Positions 61,164 to 64,000 of a DNA stretch of 64,000 nt are shown piece by piece. The translations under genes and the position numbers were made by a program. The number at the start of each line of letters is the position of its first letter. The first letter of the stretch is position 1. This DNA comes from Blepharisma stoltei (lineage: Eukaryota > Ciliophora > Heterotrichea > Heterotrichida > Blepharismidae), in NCBI GenBank assembly GCA_914767885.1, contig CAJZBQ010000041.1:687001-751000 (forward strand), in the 5' to 3' direction. The notes below the pieces were generated by a model. It made no database searches. It saw nothing but the letters and a program-made list of their open reading frames with translations, and was not told the origin of the DNA.

Positions 61164-61610
61164 CCCTTTAGAAGGTCAAGCACATTTAAACGTGGAGAAC
61201 TTATCAACTCCTTGGTCAAAGGAATGTGAAGATTTTGTAAATAAATTAATTCAAGTAAGCCCACAAAACAGACTGGGATTCAAAGGAATTGGCGAAATAA
61301 AAAATCATCCATGACTAAAATATATAGAATGGGATAGATTGTAGAAAAGAAATTATCCCGAGCTTCAAGCCGAAGAAAGGAAATAATTTTAATTCACATT
61401 ATGTAAATGAAGATTGGAAAGATGGAATTACACCCAAGTGCAATTTTAATCAAGATATATTTTTAGGCTAATTTTATAAAATACCGATTCAACTAACACA
61501 AAAGTCAATGCAAAAAGGAAAACTCCTTTTGCTTGCCACCAATTCATTTAGGAGATACAATTAACCAAAAATGCATGAACGAAGAAAAAGCGAATTTCGC
61601 TCTTCATAAC
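61164..61610 (+). pseudogene. C-terminal fragment of a kinase 2-like gene
   Basis: Begins abruptly inside the kinase domain (LEGQAHLNVENLSTPWSKECEDF) and follows kinase 2 from 57746 onward at high identity, but with small deletions: two bases lost in GATTGTAGAAAAG, and a shortened segment where GGCTAATTTTATAAAATACC replaces about 17 more bases. No N-terminal half exists upstream. It marks the junction of a tandem duplication. Confidence 0.85.
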
Positions 61611-62546
61611 AAGGTTAATGTATTTAAATGTAAAAAATTATTTTCTATAGCATAAAAATAATTCTAGACATTCTACTAAATTAAGTCGACGTCATCAATC
61701 TATTCTTCAATTTAAGACTTTATAGAAAATTTTAGTGATAAAATCTTTGATTAATTTCAAAAGATATAAAGTTGCAGTAATATCTTATTCGATATCTGCA
61801 AAGTTATTATTATACTAAAATATCTTATTTTAGTCAGTTTAGTTAAAAATATGCAAAACTAAATAAAAACGTATATAATTTTTTTGATCTCTGAAAGCAA
61901 ATTTATAAAACACTGATTAGAAAATGCAATACAAAGTTTTTCTTTTGTTATAAATTTTTAACTAAGCTGCCTTTAGTATTTCTTTGAGTTTGAAGAGTTG
62001 GGGAAAATTAAAAGGTCATAATAAAAATACTGGTCGATAGAATTATATAAAAGAGCAAACTTAACTACTCGCTAAACACTGATTAGAAAATGCAATACAA
62101 AGTCTTTCTTTTGATTATACATTTTTAACTAAGCTGCCTTTAGTATTTCTTTTGAGTTTGAAGAGCTGGGGAAAATTAAAAGGTCATAATAAAAATACTG
62201 GTCGATAGAATTATATAAAAGAGCAAACTTAACTACTCGCTAGAAATCATAAATTATTATTCTAATTAGTTTCAGCTGAAAATTTTCCCTCAAACATTTT
62301 TGAATACCCATATTTTACAAATAATCTGTTTCACAATCGATATAAATGTTTTGGCTAAGTTGTCTGAAACTAATTTTTCCAAAAAAGATAGTTTAGAAGC
62401 TATAAATTGGCAGTTAAAGCTTTGCTCTATATTTTCCAACTAAAAAATAACAAGAACTAATTTTTTAAGTTAAAATCTATTTGGGTGGTTAGCCATATAC
62501 TTGGACATTTCTATACCACATTTATAAACATAAACATCGACCTAAC
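61611..62546. other. Spacer upstream of kinase 4
   Basis: Duplicate of the spacer before kinase 3, with an added internal tandem duplication. Confidence 0.7.
61909..62244. repeat. Tandem duplication, two units of about 165-171 bp
   Basis: Unit 1 about 61909-62073, unit 2 about 62074-62244, both starting AAACACTGATTAGAAAATGC and ending AACTTAACTACTCGCTA. The corresponding spacer before kinase 3 has one unit. Confidence 0.85.
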
Positions 62547-63698
62547 ATGGGAAACTGCATACTGAAAACTGACGATTGTGACACGACGATTTGCTTAAAT
62601 CCTCATCAATTCGATTTCCATTATCCAATTGGTAGGAGCTCTTTTAGCAAAGTTTGGAAAGTCACCCAGAAAAATTCAAAGCAAGTGCTAGCTTTGAAGG
62701 AAATTCTAAAATCAAGAGTAGTAGCACAAAGACACGTTAACTCTACCCTAAATGAAAAAGAGATGCTAAGCATCTTACGTCATCCATTTATGACTAATAT
62801 GCACCATGCTTTCCAAAACCATAGCCATCTTTATCTTACTATGGACTTCAAGCATGGAGGCGATTTACGGTACCAACTTCTAAAACATAAATTTGTTGAG
62901 GAAGAAGCCAAATTCATCATTTCATGCGTAATCATTGGCTTGGAATACGTTCATTCCAAACAAATCATCCATAGGGACTTAAAACCAGAAAATTTGCTTT
63001 TTGACGAAAAAGGGTATGCATATTTATCAGATTTCGGGGAAGCAAAAATATGGGCCCAAGAGAACTCAAATGATGTATCAGGAACTCCTGGATATATGGC
63101 TCCAGAAGTTCTTTGCCAGCAAAACCACTCTTATCCTGCAGATTGGTTTGCCGTCGGTGTTATCTTACATGAAATCATTACGGGTTCCAGACCTTTCCCA
63201 GGAAAAAATTTAAAAGAAGTTAAAGAAAAGATCTTAGAAAGTCAAGTGCAATTAAACGTAGACACTTTATCCACTTCTTGGTCTAAAGCATGCGAAGATT
63301 TTGTAAATCAATTAATCCAAACAAACCCTCAAAATAGACTTGGGTTTAGAGGGGTTGATGAAATAAAAAATCATCCATGGCTAAAGGATGTAGAATGGGA
63401 TAAAGTTCTTAAAAAAGAAGCTAATCCGAGATTTGTCCCTAAGAGAGGGAACAATTTCAATAGAGAGTATGTAAGCAAAGACTGGAGTGATGGGATTAAG
63501 CCAAAATGCGATTTTAAACAAGAGATGTTTGCAGGCTACTTTTATGTGGAGATGCCTCACTCTCAGAATGTAGATAATAGCCAGAGCACAAATATGAGAA
63601 ATAAAAGCTCTTTTGTTCAGCCTCATATTCAAAGTGGAAGTTCGAGCAATCAAAGGGCAAGAGGAAAAAGCTCTGTGCGTGTGGATAAAAATATTTAA
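62547..63698 (+). CDS. STK32/YANK-like protein kinase 4, 383 aa, intact
   Basis: Uninterrupted ATG-to-TAA frame, needing no TGA. MGNC start for myristoylation, glycine loop GRSSFSKV, ALKEI, HRDLKPEN, SDFGEAK, GTPGYMAPEV, ADWFAVGVILHEIITGS, then the STK32-like extension (NHPWLKDVEWDKVLKKEANPRFVP) and a Ser/Asn-rich basic tail. Differs from kinase 3 at only a few residues per hundred, so duplication is recent. It is the reference for reading the inserts in kinases 2 and 3. Confidence 0.92.
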   Translation: MGNCILKTDDCDTTICLNPHQFDFHYPIGRSSFSKVWKVTQKNSKQVLALKEILKSRVVAQRHVNSTLNEKEMLSILRHPFMTNMHHAFQNHSHLYLTMDFKHGGDLRYQLLKHKFVEEEAKFIISCVIIGLEYVHSKQIIHRDLKPENLLFDEKGYAYLSDFGEAKIWAQENSNDVSGTPGYMAPEVLCQQNHSYPADWFAVGVILHEIITGSRPFPGKNLKEVKEKILESQVQLNVDTLSTSWSKACEDFVNQLIQTNPQNRLGFRGVDEIKNHPWLKDVEWDKVLKKEANPRFVPKRGNNFNREYVSKDWSDGIKPKCDFKQEMFAGYFYVEMPHSQNVDNSQSTNMRNKSSFVQPHIQSGSSSNQRARGKSSVRVDKNI

Positions 63699-64000
63699 AT
63701 TTAAAACTTTAATGTAAATATAATATCTTTAAAAATTGAACTGTTTCAAAAAATTATTTTTAAAAAATAAACAATGTTTCCTTTTATTTTCCATGTGTTA
63801 AAGTTCATTTGGTAGCCATTTTAATTTAGAGAAAATGAAAATTGTTGAAAAGTTGTTAATTTATTCACCAAATAAACTAGGGATGCAATGCCTATAATTT
63901 ATTACTAAGACTTATCATTTATAATTATTCCTCTTTTCTAAATATAGAACTTTTTCAAACAACACACTTAAATCTGTCTAAATTAAAAAATAATTGGAGA
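63699..64000. other. 3' flank of kinase 4
   Basis: AT-rich; homologous to the kinase 3 flank until about 63905, then unique. No feature. Confidence 0.5.

Noticed and set aside
1-64000. CRISPR arrays, rRNA or canonical tRNA genes, telomeric repeats
   Set aside because: No regular spaced repeats, no recognisable rRNA, no full cloverleaf, and no terminal telomere tract seen by eye.

Overview
The window looks like germline (micronuclear) DNA of a heterotrich ciliate, most probably Blepharisma or a close relative. Two facts support the group. First, UGA is read as Trp: the MORN gene at 25435-26529, SPT6, UTP7, the ceramidase and others run on only if in-frame TGA is Trp, while TAA and TAG still stop. 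Second, spliceosomal introns are 15 nt (seven seen, GTA...AG, each restoring a frame). The germline call rests on many otherwise intact genes that are split by AT-rich inserts. Collapsing each insert to one copy of a short direct repeat, usually TA, restores the frame and the family alignment. These behave like internal eliminated sequences (IESs). Species and nucleus are inferences; no somatic sequence was available for comparison.

Layout. 1-4.6 kb: sulfatase-like (DUF229) gene split by a retroposon, then two small unknown genes. 4.8-13.8 kb: sorting nexin, ankyrin protein, UTP7/WDR46, IQ protein, protein kinase, two unknown genes, secreted Cys-rich protein. 14-26.5 kb: cytosolic carboxypeptidase (CCP/AGBL), CCCH-RING protein, HOOK-like protein, small Cys protein, mitochondrial helical protein, MORN protein. 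26.5-38.3 kb: SPT6 with zinc knuckles and a GW-repeat tail, MFS transporter, metallophosphoesterase, decayed 14-3-3, alkaline ceramidase, poly(A)-polymerase-like nucleotidyltransferase. 39.4-47.7 kb: a giant Cys-rich membrane protein (about 2,079 aa once four inserts and an intron are removed). 47.7-51.5 kb: RING protein, ADAT3, tail-anchored RRM protein. 51.5-55.3 kb: gene-poor and MITE-bearing. 55.3-64 kb: tandem array of four STK32/YANK-like kinases plus a broken fragment.

Repeats fall into three layers: (1) two MITE families with different motifs but the same layout (two direct motifs at one end, a perfect hairpin of the motif at the other) and 3-bp T-N-A duplications; (2) a crowd of GC-richer 200-900 bp SINE-like retroposons with 8-18 bp target-site duplications and short tandem tails; (3) plain TA-bounded AT-rich IESs.

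The most interesting gene is SPT6 (26549-31792, minus), one uninterrupted 1,747-codon frame joining a transcription elongation factor to four CCHC knuckles and about ten GWG motifs. GW repeats bind Argonaute/Piwi proteins, and GW/zinc-knuckle proteins act in small-RNA-guided DNA elimination in other ciliates. It could therefore physically link germline transcription to genome editing in the same DNA that carries so many IESs.
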